Shown here in pieces: positions 7,924-17,518 of a DNA stretch of 64,000 bases (positions within the stretch are counted from its first letter, which is position 1; each line of letters starts with the position of its first letter). The notes beneath the pieces were generated by a model that was given only the letters and a program-made list of their open reading frames with translations, made no database searches and was not told the DNA's origin. The stretch comes from CBDBGD01 sp965205235 (GTDB lineage Bacteria > Chloroflexota > Dehalococcoidia > Lucifugimonadales > UBA1127): NCBI GenBank assembly GCA_965205235.1, contig CBDBGD010000004.1:1-64000 (forward strand), written 5' to 3'. Both the position numbers and the translations under genes were made by a program.

Positions 7924-9420
7924 GGCGCCTCCTCGACGCGGGAGCGATAACTCCGCTCCACCGGCGTGAACTCCAGGCGCAGCGCGCGCCGGGTCTGCGG
8001 CGTGACCCGCGCCCAGTGCGCGATCCGCCACCCGACGACCCATACGATCCCCCGGGGGCTGACGACCAGCGGCACCTGGTCCCGCCACGAGCGGGGCACG
8101 CGCTGGTCGACCAGGAAGTCTTGCAGCTTCGTCGTCGTCTCCCCCCGACCGTTCTCCGACGCCCCGACGCCCAGCGGCTGGAAGCGGTCCCCCTCCGTCG
8201 CGTCCGCACCGCCAGCGCCCCGCCGAGCACGTCCCGGTCGAGGTATGCGTTGAACGGCCCGCCGCCGAGCACGGCCGGCGACGCCTGCTCTCGGGCGCGC
8301 ACCCGCCAGCCCCCGACCGTCCCCTCCCCCGAGGCGGGCAGCGCGTGCTCGCCCTCCAGCGATGGCAGCGGGCACGGGTACGGCCGCCCCGCCGAGAGCC
8401 ATGCGTCGTTGGGGCCCACCTCCAGCGTGAGACCGCCGGGCAGCGCCGTCTTCCGGCCCGCGGGCCCCGGCAGCAGGCGGGCCATTTCCTCCACGTGCAC
8501 CTGCTCCAGGTCGGCCTCGCTGCCCCGCACGCTGGCGTAGGCCCGGCGGAGCAGGTGCTGCACCACCGCGCGGTGCTGCGCGTTCAAGGCGCCGCAGTCC
8601 AGCAGAAGTCCATCGTCCGACTCTTTGACGGCCTGCCGCCACACGCCGTCCACCTGCCCCTCCATGTAGTCCACGTCCAGCGCGGCGGAGCGGGCCAGCC
8701 GGGCCAGCGCCGCGCCCACCTGCGGGTTGATCTGCGCAAGCTGCGGCAGCACGTTCAGCCGAAGGTGGTTGCGAGGGATGGTCGTCAGCAGGTTGGTCGG
8801 GTCCTGCCGGGGTTCGACGCCGCGGGCGCGGCAGAAGGCCTCCGTCTCCTCTCGCGCCGCGTCCAGCAGCGGCCGCACCAGCGACACGGGGCCGCCTGCG
8901 CCCCGATACGTGCTGCGCAGCCGACATCCCGCGCAGCCCGGCGAGCCCTCCGCCGCGGACCAGGTGCAGCAGCACCGTCTCCGCCTGGTCGTCGAGCGTG
9001 TGGGCCACGGCCACGGCGTCGGCCCCGGCCTCGCGGGCGACGCGGGCCAGGAACGCGTAGCGCACCTCTCGCGCCGCCGCCTCCGGCGAGAGCCGACGCT
9101 CGCGGCGATACGCCGCGACGTCGGCGCGCTCGACGGTGCAGGCGTGCCCCATGCCCCGCGCCAGTTCCCGCACGAACGACGCATCGCCGGCCGAGTCGGG
9201 AGCGCAGGCCGTGGTCCAGGTGCGCGACGTGGAGTCGAAGGCCCAGGATGCCCTGCAGCTCCGTCAGCGCCAGCAGAAGCGCGGTCGAGTCCGGCCCCCC
9301 TGACACCGCCACGACGAGGGTGCCGCCGCGCAGCCCGCACTCCTCCAGCCGCGCGCGGACGGTGCTCGTGACGTGCTCTTCGCGGCCCCGTCGGGCCACC
9401 CTTGGCCCACGCGCGGGCAA
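7920..9420 (-). CDS. tilS: tRNA(Ile)-lysidine synthase, frameshifted
   Basis: TilS makes lysidine at the wobble position of tRNA-Ile(CAU), an essential step. The PP-loop AVSGGPDSTALL is near residue 38, followed by HVAHLDHGLR, VAHTLDDQAETVLL and RPLLDAAREETEAF, and a C-terminal domain ending FQPLGVGASENGRGETTTKL. Three frame changes break it: an extra base in the C3 run (plus GGG 9198-9200), an extra base at 8922-8923, and a missing base in the run at 8189-8193. Correcting them gives about 499 residues in one piece. All three lie in homopolymers. The exact start is uncertain (TTG at 9420 or GTG at 9399). The stop overlaps tenA. Confidence 0.85.
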
Positions 9421-9422
9421 TG

Positions 9423-10709
9423 CTAGTCCTCGGCGGAGGGCGCCGGCAGCGGCCGGCTGATACGGACCCGCTCGATCTTCACGCCCCGCATGTGGGAGAC
9501 GGTGAGGCTGACCCCGTCCTCCTCCCAGGTCTCCCCCTCCGTGGGGATGTGGCCCAACCGGTCCAGGATGAACCCGGCGATGGTCTCGTACTCGCCGTCG
9601 GGCAGCGCCAGTCCCATCTCACGGTTGGCGTCTTCCAGGATGACGCCTCCGTCGGCGTCGAAGCTGCCGTCGTCCAGCGCAACGATCTCCTCGGGCACGG
9701 GCATGCCCTCGCGCTGCACCACCGGCCCGACCATGACCTCCAGCAGCTGCGTCAGCGTCACGACGCCGTCCACGCCGCCGAACTCGTCCACGATCACCGC
9801 CATCGTCGTCCCCGAGGACTGCAGCTCCCGCAGCAGCGCCGAGACCGACTTGGTCTCCGGCACGAAGAACGGCGGGCGGCTCAGCGCGGTGACGTCCGCG
9901 CGCATGCTCAGCTGGTTGTCGGCTATGGCGCTCAGCGCGTCCTTGACCGCCAGTACCCCGACGACGTTGTCGATGGCGCCCTGGTAGACGGGGAAGCGCG
10001 AGTAGGGATAGCGCTTGTACAGCTCCAGGAAGTCGCCCATGGACGTGCCGCGCTCCACCCAGACCACCTCTGTCCGCGGCGTCTGCACCTCCCGCACCTG
10101 CCGGTCGCCGAAGTGGAAGACGCGCTCTAGCAGCTCCGCCTCCGACGGCTCGACCGTCCCCTCGGCCTGCCCCATGGAGATCATCGTCCGCAGCTCCTCC
10201 TCGGTCACTGTGTGCCGCGAGCCCCCGTCGCCCACCAGGCGGCTCACGACGCTGCTCAGAGCCTGCAGAAGGACAACCAGCGGAAAGGTCAGGTAGCGGG
10301 CTATCTCCAGGGGTCGCACGACGATGAGCGACAGACGCTCCGCGTGCCGGGCCGCGATGGTCTTGGGGATGACCTCGCCGAAGATCAGCAGCAGCACCGT
10401 CACGACCGCCGTCGCGATCAGCACCGCCTGCTGCTCCACGTCGATGATCGTCAGGGCGATGGCAGTACCCAGCGCCGCCACTGCGGTGTTGACCAGGTTG
10501 TTGCCCAGCAGGATCGTGGGCAGGAACCGGTCGGGGCGCTCCACCATCTTGGCCACGAACCGTGCGCCGGGCACGCCTCGCTCCAAGAGGTTGTGCAGTC
10601 GAACGCGCTGGATGGAGAGGAGCGCTGCTTCAGTCCCGGAGAAGAAGGCGGAGAGCACGAGGCAGATAGCGGCGAGAACCAGGTATAATGATAACGGTCC
10701 TTCAGGCAT
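9423..10709 (-). CDS. HlyC/CorC-family membrane protein (CNNM-CBS-CorC)
   Basis: A 428-residue protein with the standard three-part layout: an N-terminal CNNM/DUF21 membrane domain with about four transmembrane helices (residues 5-150, including FSGTEAALLSI and LLGNNLVNTAVAALGTA), a CBS-domain pair (about 205-325; MTPRT-like segment VQTPRTEVVWV and a second repeat ending VDEFGGVDGVVTL), and a C-terminal CorC_HlyC domain (about 340-425). Such proteins are implicated in Mg/Co homeostasis; the older haemolysin label is not informative. It is the first gene of a minus-strand run leading into tilS and tenA. Confidence 0.9.
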   Translation of the reverse strand: MPEGPLSLYLVLAAICLVLSAFFSGTEAALLSIQRVRLHNLLERGVPGARFVAKMVERPDRFLPTILLGNNLVNTAVAALGTAIALTIIDVEQQAVLIATAVVTVLLLIFGEVIPKTIAARHAERLSLIVVRPLEIARYLTFPLVVLLQALSSVVSRLVGDGGSRHTVTEEELRTMISMGQAEGTVEPSEAELLERVFHFGDRQVREVQTPRTEVVWVERGTSMGDFLELYKRYPYSRFPVYQGAIDNVVGVLAVKDALSAIADNQLSMRADVTALSRPPFFVPETKSVSALLRELQSSGTTMAVIVDEFGGVDGVVTLTQLLEVMVGPVVQREGMPVPEEIVALDDGSFDADGGVILEDANREMGLALPDGEYETIAGFILDRLGHIPTEGETWEEDGVSLTVSHMRGVKIERVRISRPLPAPSAED

Positions 10710-10803
10710 GGGGCGGCTTTAGACCTGCGTAGCTCAACGTCGATTCATCGTAGCATCAGCGTGGACGCCCTGTCAAAGCGGCGCAACGCCGGCGAGGAGG
10801 GGA

Positions 10804-12429
10804 ATGGCACAGGCCAACGGCGCTGAGTCCCTGGTGCAGTCCCTGGTCGCCCACGGGGTCGATACGGTCTTTGGGCTTCCCGGTGTCCAGATCATGCCCA
10901 TCTTCGACGCCCTCCACGGCCACCCGGAGATTCGCGTGGTCAACGTGCGGCACGAGCAGGCCGCCGCCTACATGGCCGACGGCTATGCGCGGACCTCGGG
11001 GAAGCCGGGCGTGGCCTTGGTCGTGCCGGGCCCCGGCGCCCTCAACGCCGCCGGAGCCCTGGGCACCGCCTACTCCGCATCGTCGCCCGTCCTTCTCATC
11101 TCCGGCCAGATCGGCACGGGCGACCTGGGTCGCCGCCGCGGCGTCCTCCACGAGGTCGACGACCAGCTTGAGGTCTTCCGCCCGATCACCAAGTGGCATC
11201 ACAGGGTGATGGACGCCGACGGCATCCCGTCCGCCGTCCGCCGGGCCTTCCACGAGTTGTGCACGGGACGGCCCCGGCCGGTCGAGCTGGAGCTCCCTCC
11301 CGACGTCCTCACCGCACCCGCACCCGCCGGCGACGCAGGCCCCAGCCCTACCGCACCACCCGTCCCCAGCGCCGAGGCCATAGCCGACGCAGCGCAGCTT
11401 CTGTCAAGCGCACGCCGGGTGCTCATCTGGGCCGGCGGCGGGGCCGTTCGCTCCCACGCCGGCGACGAGCTCGCGGCCGTCGCGGAGATCCTTGGCGCGC
11501 CCGTGGTCACCACGCCCGAGGGCAAGGGCGCCATACCCGAGGACCATCCCCTGTCCATGGGCGCCTGCTACTCCACCTTCGGCCCCGCCCGGTGGCTGGC
11601 CCCCCAGGCCGACGTCGTCCTGGCCGTGGGCACGCGCTTCACCCTGCCCATGACCGGCCCCTGGAGCCTCCGTCCACCGCAAGCCCTCGTGCAGATCGAC
11701 GTCGACGCAGAGGAGATAGGGGCGAGCTACCCGGCCAACGTGGGACTCGTGGGCGATGCCCGCCTGACCCTTGCCGCCCTCCGGGAGCGACTCGAGGGCG
11801 CGCAGCACGCCTCGTCGTGGACGCAGGACGAGTTCCAGGCGGCGCGCCTGCAGGCCGAGCAGGAGGTCCACGAGCTGACCTCCTTCCAGCTTCCCATCGT
11901 GAAGGCCCTGCGAGAGGAGATGGACCGGGACGCGGTGCTCATCAGCGGCGTGACCAACGTGGCCTACTGGGCAAACCTGGCCTTCCCCGTCTACGAGCCC
12001 AGCACCTACCTCACCTCCTCCTACTTCGCCACGCTCGGCTTCGCCTTCCCCACGGCCCTGGGCGCCAAGGTGGCTAGGCCCGAGCGGCAGGTGGTGGCCC
12101 TCACGGGCGACGGCGGCTTCCTCTACGACGTGGGTGAGTTGGCGACGGCGGTGCAGCACGGCATCAACGTCGTGGTGGTGGTGTTCAACGACAACGCCTT
12201 CGGCGCAAGCCTCCACGACCAGCAGACCCAGTACGAGGGGCGGGTCATAGGAACGCAGCTGCACAACCCGGACTTCGTGAAGCTCGCCGAGTCCTTCGGC
12301 GCAGTCGGCATGCGAGCCCAGCCGGAGGAGTTCGGCCCGGCCCTGCGGCAGGCCCTGGGCGCCCAGCGCCCCGTCCTCCTGGAGGTCCCCATCCCCACCA
12401 GGGTGCCGCCCTTCCAGGTGGTCCGCTAG
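10804..12429 (+). CDS. Thiamine-diphosphate-dependent enzyme, acetolactate-synthase-like
   Basis: A 541-residue ThDP enzyme with the three usual domains: N-terminal pyrimidine-binding domain (conserved glutamate in VRHEQAAAYMADGYARTSG), a central domain (from about residue 185), and a C-terminal PP-binding domain with GDGGFLYDVGELATA and FNDNAFG, the metal/ThDP motif. The family includes acetolactate synthase, benzoylformate decarboxylase and sulfoacetaldehyde acetyltransferase; the sequence alone does not decide, and no ilvN regulatory subunit is adjacent. The ATG follows GGCGAGGAGGGGA. Its stop overlaps by four bases the stop of the convergent tmk gene. Confidence 0.85.
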   Translation: MAQANGAESLVQSLVAHGVDTVFGLPGVQIMPIFDALHGHPEIRVVNVRHEQAAAYMADGYARTSGKPGVALVVPGPGALNAAGALGTAYSASSPVLLISGQIGTGDLGRRRGVLHEVDDQLEVFRPITKWHHRVMDADGIPSAVRRAFHELCTGRPRPVELELPPDVLTAPAPAGDAGPSPTAPPVPSAEAIADAAQLLSSARRVLIWAGGGAVRSHAGDELAAVAEILGAPVVTTPEGKGAIPEDHPLSMGACYSTFGPARWLAPQADVVLAVGTRFTLPMTGPWSLRPPQALVQIDVDAEEIGASYPANVGLVGDARLTLAALRERLEGAQHASSWTQDEFQAARLQAEQEVHELTSFQLPIVKALREEMDRDAVLISGVTNVAYWANLAFPVYEPSTYLTSSYFATLGFAFPTALGAKVARPERQVVALTGDGGFLYDVGELATAVQHGINVVVVVFNDNAFGASLHDQQTQYEGRVIGTQLHNPDFVKLAESFGAVGMRAQPEEFGPALRQALGAQRPVLLEVPIPTRVPPFQVVR

Positions 12430-13082
12430 GAAGACTCCGACAGCAACGGCAGGACTCGCTCCCACACCCTGCGGGCCACCTCCGCCCTCGGCAGCGCAGC
12501 GTCCACGACCAGCCACCGGTCCGGCTCCTTGCGGGCCAGCTCGTGGTACCCCCGTTGCACCCGGGCGTGGAACCCTGCCGCGTCCCGCTCCATGCGGTCT
12601 CGCGTCTCCGGGGCGCGTCGCTGCAGGCCCTCCTCCGGGTGGACGTCCAAGAGCACCGTCAGAGCCGGGCGCAGCCCCTGCGTCGCGCTCGCATTGAGGC
12701 GATGGATGTTCGCCAGGTCCAGCCCCCGGCCGTACCCCTGGTAGGCCGTCGTCGAGTCCGCGTAGCGGTCGCAGATGACGATAGCACCCGCGGCCAGCGC
12801 GGGCACGATGACCTCCTGGGTGAGCTGGGCGCGCGAGGCCAGGAAGAGGAGAAGCTCCGCTTGGGGCGTGATCTCCTGGCGGGAGAACTTCAGCAGCCGC
12901 CGCAGTCTCCGGCCCAGGGCGGTGCCGCCGGGCTCGGCCACCAGCCGGACGGGGCGCCCGGTCCGTGCCAGCCGGCTGCGGAGGCGACGGGCCTGCGTCG
13001 ACTTTCCCGCGCCGTCGCCTCCCTCGAAGGTGATGAGGAGCCCACTGCGAGCGCCAGGGTCTCCGGGGGTCACCCGGGCCAT
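12426..13082 (-). CDS. tmk: dTMP kinase
   Basis: A 218-residue thymidylate kinase converting dTMP to dTDP. The P-loop FEGGDGAGKST lies at residues 19-29, the DRY motif at 105-107 (ICDRYADSTTAYQG) with the TTAYQG thymidine-binding segment directly after. The LID region is short. It is located one base after the lipoprotein gene on the same strand, suggesting co-transcription. The protein is full length with no anomalies; the first 13 residues precede the core and the true start could be slightly internal. Confidence 0.93.
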   Translation of the reverse strand: MARVTPGDPGARSGLLITFEGGDGAGKSTQARRLRSRLARTGRPVRLVAEPGGTALGRRLRRLLKFSRQEITPQAELLLFLASRAQLTQEVIVPALAAGAIVICDRYADSTTAYQGYGRGLDLANIHRLNASATQGLRPALTVLLDVHPEEGLQRRAPETRDRMERDAAGFHARVQRGYHELARKEPDRWLVVDAALPRAEVARRVWERVLPLLSESS

Positions 13083-13083
13083 G

Positions 13084-13617
13084 CTAGCAGGGGAAGTTCT
13101 CGTTCAGGCTGGCCACCATGATGTTGCTGTCGTCTTCGATGCGCCACAGGCGGGGCTTGACCGCGCCTCGATCGGCGTCCGGCGCCCACGGGTCGTAGTC
13201 GCCGCTCAGACCCACTTCCCACGTGCCGTCGCCGAAGTACTTGGTCCGCCAGCCGGGTCGATTGGCCCAGTTGCCGCAGAAGACGGACCGGTCCCGGAGC
13301 CACTGTTGCACCGTCTCGATGGCCTGGTCTCCGGTGATGGCTGCGCCCTCGGGGACCGTCCCGGCCAGCTCCGCCGTCTGCTGCTTGACCGCGTCCAGCG
13401 CCGGATTGTCGGCAGTGGCGAACTGGCCCGATCCGGTGGCGGTTTCGGGTGCTGCCGTTGCCGATGCCGCTGCCGCCTGGGTCGTGTCGGTGGTCGTTGT
13501 GGCCGCAGAGGCGTCACTGCTGCCGTTGCCGTTGCCGTCGCCACCGCCGCAGGCCATGAGCGCCAGGGTTAGCAGCAGTGCCGCCGGGAAGATCAGTCGC
13601 TTGTAGACCCGTACCAT
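13084..13617 (-). CDS. Lipoprotein of unknown function
   Basis: A 177-residue exported protein. A basic N-terminus and hydrophobic stretch end in a lipobox LALMAC with Cys23, followed by a Gly/Asp/Asn and Thr/Ala-rich linker to about residue 70. The mature domain contains GDQAIETVQQWLRD and several tryptophans (FCGNWANRPGW, YFGDGTWEVGL) and ends in cysteine. I do not recognise the domain. The same lipobox and Thr-rich linker style recurs in the lipoproteins at 41.5, 43.0 and 63.1 kb, which is probably a lineage trait. It sits immediately upstream of tmk. Confidence 0.75.
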   Translation of the reverse strand: MVRVYKRLIFPAALLLTLALMACGGGDGNGNGSSDASAATTTTDTTQAAAASATAAPETATGSGQFATADNPALDAVKQQTAELAGTVPEGAAITGDQAIETVQQWLRDRSVFCGNWANRPGWRTKYFGDGTWEVGLSGDYDPWAPDADRGAVKPRLWRIEDDSNIMVASLNENFPC

Positions 13618-13823
13618 GTGCTCCTCCTCGTCTCCAAGACAGACACGCCTCCGCCGTCCGCCGCCGCCCGTGTGAGGAGATTATACCGCCACAGCGTCGT
13701 CTCGCAAAGCCAAGCCCTATCCTCCCCCCGGTGTGCGGCGAATAGTCCTACGAGCGCGAGGAGCGCCCGGATTCTCCCCACGCTCCCCACTCTGCCTGTG
13801 CGAAGGTTGGGGCCAGGGTCGCC

Positions 13824-15485
13824 CTACGTCCGATAGATGATGACCCGGCGGCGGGGCGCCCGCCCCGTGCTCGCCGACGACAGGTTGTACCGCTCCGCCA
13901 GCAGGTGCTGCATGCGGCGCACGTACGCGCTCTGCGGGCTCAGCTCCACCGACGGCTCTCCCCCCATGATGTGCTGCACCGCCTCCTCCGCCTCCTCCAG
14001 CGCGTCCGTCGGGTCCCTGTCCCTCTCCGACGGCTCCTCCCAGCTCACGCTCAGCGACTTGAGGAACTGCTCGATCTGCACCGGCGTGCTCTTGCGCAGC
14101 ACGTAGATCGACACCCCCTTCTCCTCCGCCGCCCGTATCGGGTCCGGCCGCTTCCTGTAGTGCAGCCTGGTGGTCAGGATGATGTCCGCCTCGTCGACGC
14201 TCGACGCCACCCGCGTCCCCATGCCGAAGTAGCGAATGCTGTTCAGCAGCCGCTCCCTGCCCACGCCGTAGGGGTAGACCCGGGTGACCCGGAAGTCCGG
14301 CGCCCGCTCCGCCGCCGACGGGCCCTCGCCGCCCCGCCGGTACGCCCCCGGCCGCATCCTCCCCCAGCCCCCGCGGCGAGGCGGCGGCTGCGCCATCCCC
14401 TCCGCGAGCCCCGGCCCCTCCGACAGCACGATGGGCTCCCCCTCCTCCCGATGCACCCTCCCCTCGCGGTCCAGCCACCGGATCTCCGGCGTCACGCTGT
14501 AGCCGCGCAGCAGCGCGTCCACCTGCGACGCCGACTGCGGATGGACCGCCACTCGGTCCCATCCCTGGATCTCCACCACGATGTTGAAGGTGGGAGGCGC
14601 CTTGCGCTCCAGCACGCTCTTCTGCGTGCCGCGCCTGCGTGCCTCCTCGTCGCCCAGCGTCACCGTCTGAATGCCGCCCACCAGGTCCGACAGCGTGGGG
14701 TTCATGATCAGGTTGTCCAGCGTGTTGCCGTGCGCCGTGCCGATGAGCTGCACGCCACGCTCGGCGATGGTGCGCGCCGCCGCTGCCTCCAGCTCCGTCC
14801 CCATCTCGTCGATGATGATGACCTCCGGCGTGTGGTTCTCCACCGCCTCGATCATCACCGCGTGCTGCAGCGACGGGCTGCGCACCTGCATCCGCCGCGC
14901 CCTTCCGATGGCGGGGTGCGGGATGTCCCCGTCCCCCGCGATCTCGTTCGACGTGTCGACCACGACCACCCGCCGACGCGCATCGTCCGCCAGCACCCGC
15001 GCGACCTCCCGCAGCATCGTCGTCTTGCCCACGCCCGGCCGTCCCAGGAGCAACACGCTCCGGTCGGCGACCACCAGGTCCTCGATGATGGCGATGGTGC
15101 CGTAGACCGCCCGGCCCACGCGGCACGTGAGCCCCACGATGCGGCCGGTGCGGTTGCGGAAGCAGGAGATGCGGTGCAGCGTCCGCTCGATGCCCGCCCG
15201 GTTGTCGTCCCCGAACGGGCCGATGTGCGCCGTGACGGCGGCGATGTCCCCCTCCGTCACCTCCTCGTCCGCGAGGTGCGTCTCGCTGGTCCTGAACCGG
15301 GCCAGCGGTGGCCGTCCCAGGTCCAGGATGACCTCCATCAGCTCCGGCAGGTCCGGGCTGCCTTCCAGCCCGGCGCGCACCGCCGGAGGCAGCACCCGCA
15401 GGAAGGCGTCCAGGTCGTCGACCGTCACCTTCTGCGTCGTCGGGCGCTCCTCGGCCCCGCCAGCTTCCCTCTCCTCGTCCAGCAC
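13824..15485 (-). CDS. AAA ATPase with C-terminal R3H domain (Ycf45/SpoIIIAA-like)
   Basis: A 553-residue protein. The N-terminal half is a SpoIIIAA/Ycf45-type secretion-like ATPase: Walker A GRPGVGKTT at 148-156, Walker B VIIIDEMGTE at about 206 and a long GTAHGNTLDNL motif that is typical of this family. A Pro/Arg/Gly-rich linker follows (about 375-410), then a domain with SIRYFGMGTRVAS, and the last 50 residues carry an R3H nucleic-acid-binding motif (AYVRRMQHLLAERYNL). Proteins with this architecture are widespread in Cyanobacteria and Chloroflexota and are of uncertain function, probably single-stranded nucleic acid binding. It lies next to pdxT. Confidence 0.85.
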   Translation of the reverse strand: MLDEEREAGGAEERPTTQKVTVDDLDAFLRVLPPAVRAGLEGSPDLPELMEVILDLGRPPLARFRTSETHLADEEVTEGDIAAVTAHIGPFGDDNRAGIERTLHRISCFRNRTGRIVGLTCRVGRAVYGTIAIIEDLVVADRSVLLLGRPGVGKTTMLREVARVLADDARRRVVVVDTSNEIAGDGDIPHPAIGRARRMQVRSPSLQHAVMIEAVENHTPEVIIIDEMGTELEAAAARTIAERGVQLIGTAHGNTLDNLIMNPTLSDLVGGIQTVTLGDEEARRRGTQKSVLERKAPPTFNIVVEIQGWDRVAVHPQSASQVDALLRGYSVTPEIRWLDREGRVHREEGEPIVLSEGPGLAEGMAQPPPRRGGWGRMRPGAYRRGGEGPSAAERAPDFRVTRVYPYGVGRERLLNSIRYFGMGTRVASSVDEADIILTTRLHYRKRPDPIRAAEEKGVSIYVLRKSTPVQIEQFLKSLSVSWEEPSERDRDPTDALEEAEEAVQHIMGGEPSVELSPQSAYVRRMQHLLAERYNLSSASTGRAPRRRVIIYRT

Positions 15486-15505
15486 TGCGTCTCTCTCCTT
15501 GGGGC

Positions 15506-16078
15506 CTACCCCTCCCCGGCGGCCATCCGGAGGAAGTAGGCATGGAACCGCGTGTCCGGCGTCAGCTCCGGGTGGAAGGCCGTCACCAGCACCGACCCCT
15601 GGCGCGCCGCCACCGGGTCGCCCTCCGGCAGGCTGGCCAGCACCTCCACGTCAGGCCCCGTCTCCAGGATGGCCGGCGCCCGGATGAAGACGGCGTGGAA
15701 CGGCGTCTCGCCCAGCGACGGCACCGGGATGTCCGTCTCGAAGCTGTCCACCTGGCGGCCGTAGGCGTTCCGGCTGACCCGGACGTCCATGACGCCCAGC
15801 GGCTCCGGCCGGTCCTCCTGCAGCTCCCGTGCCAGCAGAATGAGGCCCGCGCACGTCCCCCACACCGGCGTTCCCGAGGCGATGCACTCCTTCAGAGGCG
15901 CCCGCAGGTCGAACGCGTCCAAGAGCTTGGCCATGGTCGTGCTTTCCCCCCCGGGCAGGACCAGGGCTTGGATGCCCTCCAGGTCCCGGGCCAGTCGAAC
16001 GGGGACGGTCTCAGCGCCTAGGGAGTCCAGGATGATCTGGTGCTCCAGGAAGTCGCCCTGTACGGCAAGCACGCCCAC
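15506..16078 (-). CDS. pdxT: Pyridoxal 5'-phosphate synthase glutaminase subunit
   Basis: A 190-residue class-I glutaminase that supplies ammonia to PdxS. The N-terminus VGVLAVQGDFLEHQ, oxyanion region LVLPGGESTTMAKLL, nucleophile Cys76 (PVWGTCAGL) and His169/Glu171 (TAFHPELTPD) make the full catalytic triad. The open frame extends to 16156, but the GTG at 16078 gives the canonical N-terminus and has an AAGGGCGGGAC ribosome-binding site. It follows pdxS after about 110 bases on the same strand, the usual pairing. Confidence 0.93.
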   Translation of the reverse strand: MGVLAVQGDFLEHQIILDSLGAETVPVRLARDLEGIQALVLPGGESTTMAKLLDAFDLRAPLKECIASGTPVWGTCAGLILLARELQEDRPEPLGVMDVRVSRNAYGRQVDSFETDIPVPSLGETPFHAVFIRAPAILETGPDVEVLASLPEGDPVAARQGSVLVTAFHPELTPDTRFHAYFLRMAAGEG

Positions 16079-16190
16079 TCGGGTCCCGCCCTTCTGGGGA
16101 CGCGTCGCGGGGAGCGTCCAGGTGACGGGGGCAAGGCCGACCCTCTCCTGGGCCATCAGCGGGGTGGGCCGCCTCCGGTCCGCGTCACGC

Positions 16191-17090
16191 CTACCAGCCG
16201 CGCACCGCCAGGAGCTCTTCGGGCTTGAGCGTGCGAATGTCCACGCCGGGCATGGGCTCGCCCAGACCCTTGGAGACCTCCGCCACGATCTTCCAGTCCT
16301 GGTAGTTGGTGACCGCCTTTACGATGGCCTGGGCCCGGTCGGCCGGATCGTCGGACTTGAAGATGCCCGAGCCGACGAAGACGCCGTCGCAGCCCAGCCA
16401 CATCATCAGGGCGGCATCCGCAGGGGTGGCCAGACCGCCGGCGGCGAAGTTCACCACCGGGAGCCTGCCCAGGCGCTTGACCTCCTGCAGCAGCTCCAGG
16501 GACGCCCCCAGGTTCTTGGCCTCGCTCACCAGCTCCTCGTCCGGCATGTTCTGCACCCGCCGGACGTGGTCCATGACCGTGCGCATGTGCCGCACCGCCT
16601 CCACCACGTTGCCGGTGCCTGCCTCGCCCTTGGTGCGGATCATCGCCGCGCCTTCGGAGATGCGCCGCAGGGCCTCGCCCAGGTCGCGGCAGCCGCAGAC
16701 GAAGGGTACCGTGAAGCCGTGCTTCCACACGTGGTTGCTCTCGTCGGCCGGGGTCAGCACCTCCGACTCGTCGATGTAGTCGACGCCGATGGCCTCCAGC
16801 ACTCGCGCCTCTGCGAAGTGGCCGATGCGGCACTTGGCCATGACCGGGATGGACACCGACTTCATGATGCCCTCGATGCGGGAGGGGTCCGCCATGCGGG
16901 CCACGCCGCCGGCAAGACGAATGTCGGAGGGAACACGCTCCAGCGCCATCACCGCGCAGGCCCCGGCGTCCTCGGCGATCTTCGCCTGCTCCGCCGTCAC
17001 CACGTCCATGATGACGCCGCCCTTGAGCTGCTGCGCCATCCCGACCTTGACTGTCCAGGTCCCCCTGCCGTTCTCCGATGCGCTGGCCAT
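16191..17090 (-). CDS. pdxS: Pyridoxal 5'-phosphate synthase lyase subunit
   Basis: A 299-residue PdxS/SNZ-family TIM barrel that builds PLP from ribose 5-phosphate, glyceraldehyde 3-phosphate and ammonia. Both catalytic lysines are visible: Lys86 in VMAKCRIGH and Lys154 in IRTKGEAGTG; DVVTAEQAKIAE and NFAAGGLATPADAALM are further family blocks. It is full length and forms the deoxyxylulose-independent B6 pathway with pdxT downstream. A perfect TATAAT box lies about 55 bases upstream on the minus strand. Confidence 0.96.
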   Translation of the reverse strand: MASASENGRGTWTVKVGMAQQLKGGVIMDVVTAEQAKIAEDAGACAVMALERVPSDIRLAGGVARMADPSRIEGIMKSVSIPVMAKCRIGHFAEARVLEAIGVDYIDESEVLTPADESNHVWKHGFTVPFVCGCRDLGEALRRISEGAAMIRTKGEAGTGNVVEAVRHMRTVMDHVRRVQNMPDEELVSEAKNLGASLELLQEVKRLGRLPVVNFAAGGLATPADAALMMWLGCDGVFVGSGIFKSDDPADRAQAIVKAVTNYQDWKIVAEVSKGLGEPMPGVDIRTLKPEELLAVRGW

Positions 17091-17143
17091 CTCATCGCCT
17101 CCAGTGGGAGAGTGCTCGCCTACGAGCCTCCTCAGGAAAGCCC

Positions 17144-17149
17144 ATTATA
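17144..17149 (-). promoter_or_regulatory. Minus-10 element of pdxST
   Basis: The minus strand reads TATAAT at 17149-17144, about 54 bases from the pdxS start, with GAGGAGGCTCG between them. No good minus-35 hexamer is found at the usual distance. Confidence 0.4.
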
Positions 17150-17182
17150 CCCCCCTGCTTCGCGCCCACGCAAACGAGGACA

Positions 17183-17318
17183 TCGGCGTTCCTGCGCAGG
17201 CAGGAACCTCCACGCCCCCGCGTTCGTGGTGAGCCCCCCCGTTCGTGGTGAGCCTGTCGAACCACGCCCCCCGCACCGACCTCGTCGCCCCTGCGAAGGC
17301 CGGGGAACCTCCACGCCC
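17183..17318. repeat. Two family-C palindromes and one family-B repeat
   Basis: This block contains GTTCCTGCGCAGGCAGGAAC (from about 17188), a REP-like palindrome, then a family-B repeat GTTCGTGGTGAGCC (17241-17267, ending in CGAACCACG) preceded by a partial duplicate of its first half, and a degenerate family-C copy at 17281-17318. The same motifs recur at 21.07, 48.5, 56.9 and 61.68 kb. Confidence 0.75.
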
Positions 17319-17332
17319 TACCTCCACATCCG

Positions 17333-17440
17333 CCTCTCCTGGGGGAGAGGCCGACGCCCAGCGTCGGGTGAGGGCGCGCCCCCGTTCGTGCTGAGCCCCC
17401 CTGTTCGTGGTGAGCCTGTCGAACCACGCCCCCCGCACCT
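17333..17440. repeat. Family-D hairpin pair followed by a second family-B repeat
   Basis: CCTCTCCTGGGGGAGAGG and CCGACGCCCAGCGTCGG are two adjacent hairpins (17336-17368) followed by GGTGAGGGCG; the same composite occurs at 18634-18680. After it, GTTCGTGCTGAGCC and a full family-B copy (17403-17430) repeat the doublet layout seen at 17221-17267, including the trailing CCCCCCGCACC. The region up to the promoter at 17492 otherwise holds nothing recognisable. Confidence 0.7.
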
Positions 17441-17491
17441 CCCTTTCCCCCAAGCAGAACAAAGGGCCTTTTCCAGGCCTATTACACCTTG

Positions 17492-17518
17492 TTGACACAG
17501 TAATCCCACTGCTATACT
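17492..17518 (+). promoter_or_regulatory. Promoter upstream of the zinc-ribbon gene
   Basis: TTGACA (17492-17497) and TATACT (17513-17518) are separated by 15 bases, shorter than ideal but with two strong hexamers in a G+C-rich background. The implied leader to the GTG at 17651 is about 125 bases. Confidence 0.45.

Noticed and set aside
7252..8088. TenA starting at 8088
   Set aside because: The extra residues lie inside tilS; the ATG at 7923 overlaps the tilS stop and has a strong ribosome-binding site.
13717..15543. 608-codon frame alongside the R3H ATPase
   Set aside because: Same-strand shadow of the ATPase gene in another frame, rich in Gly/Arg/Ala.
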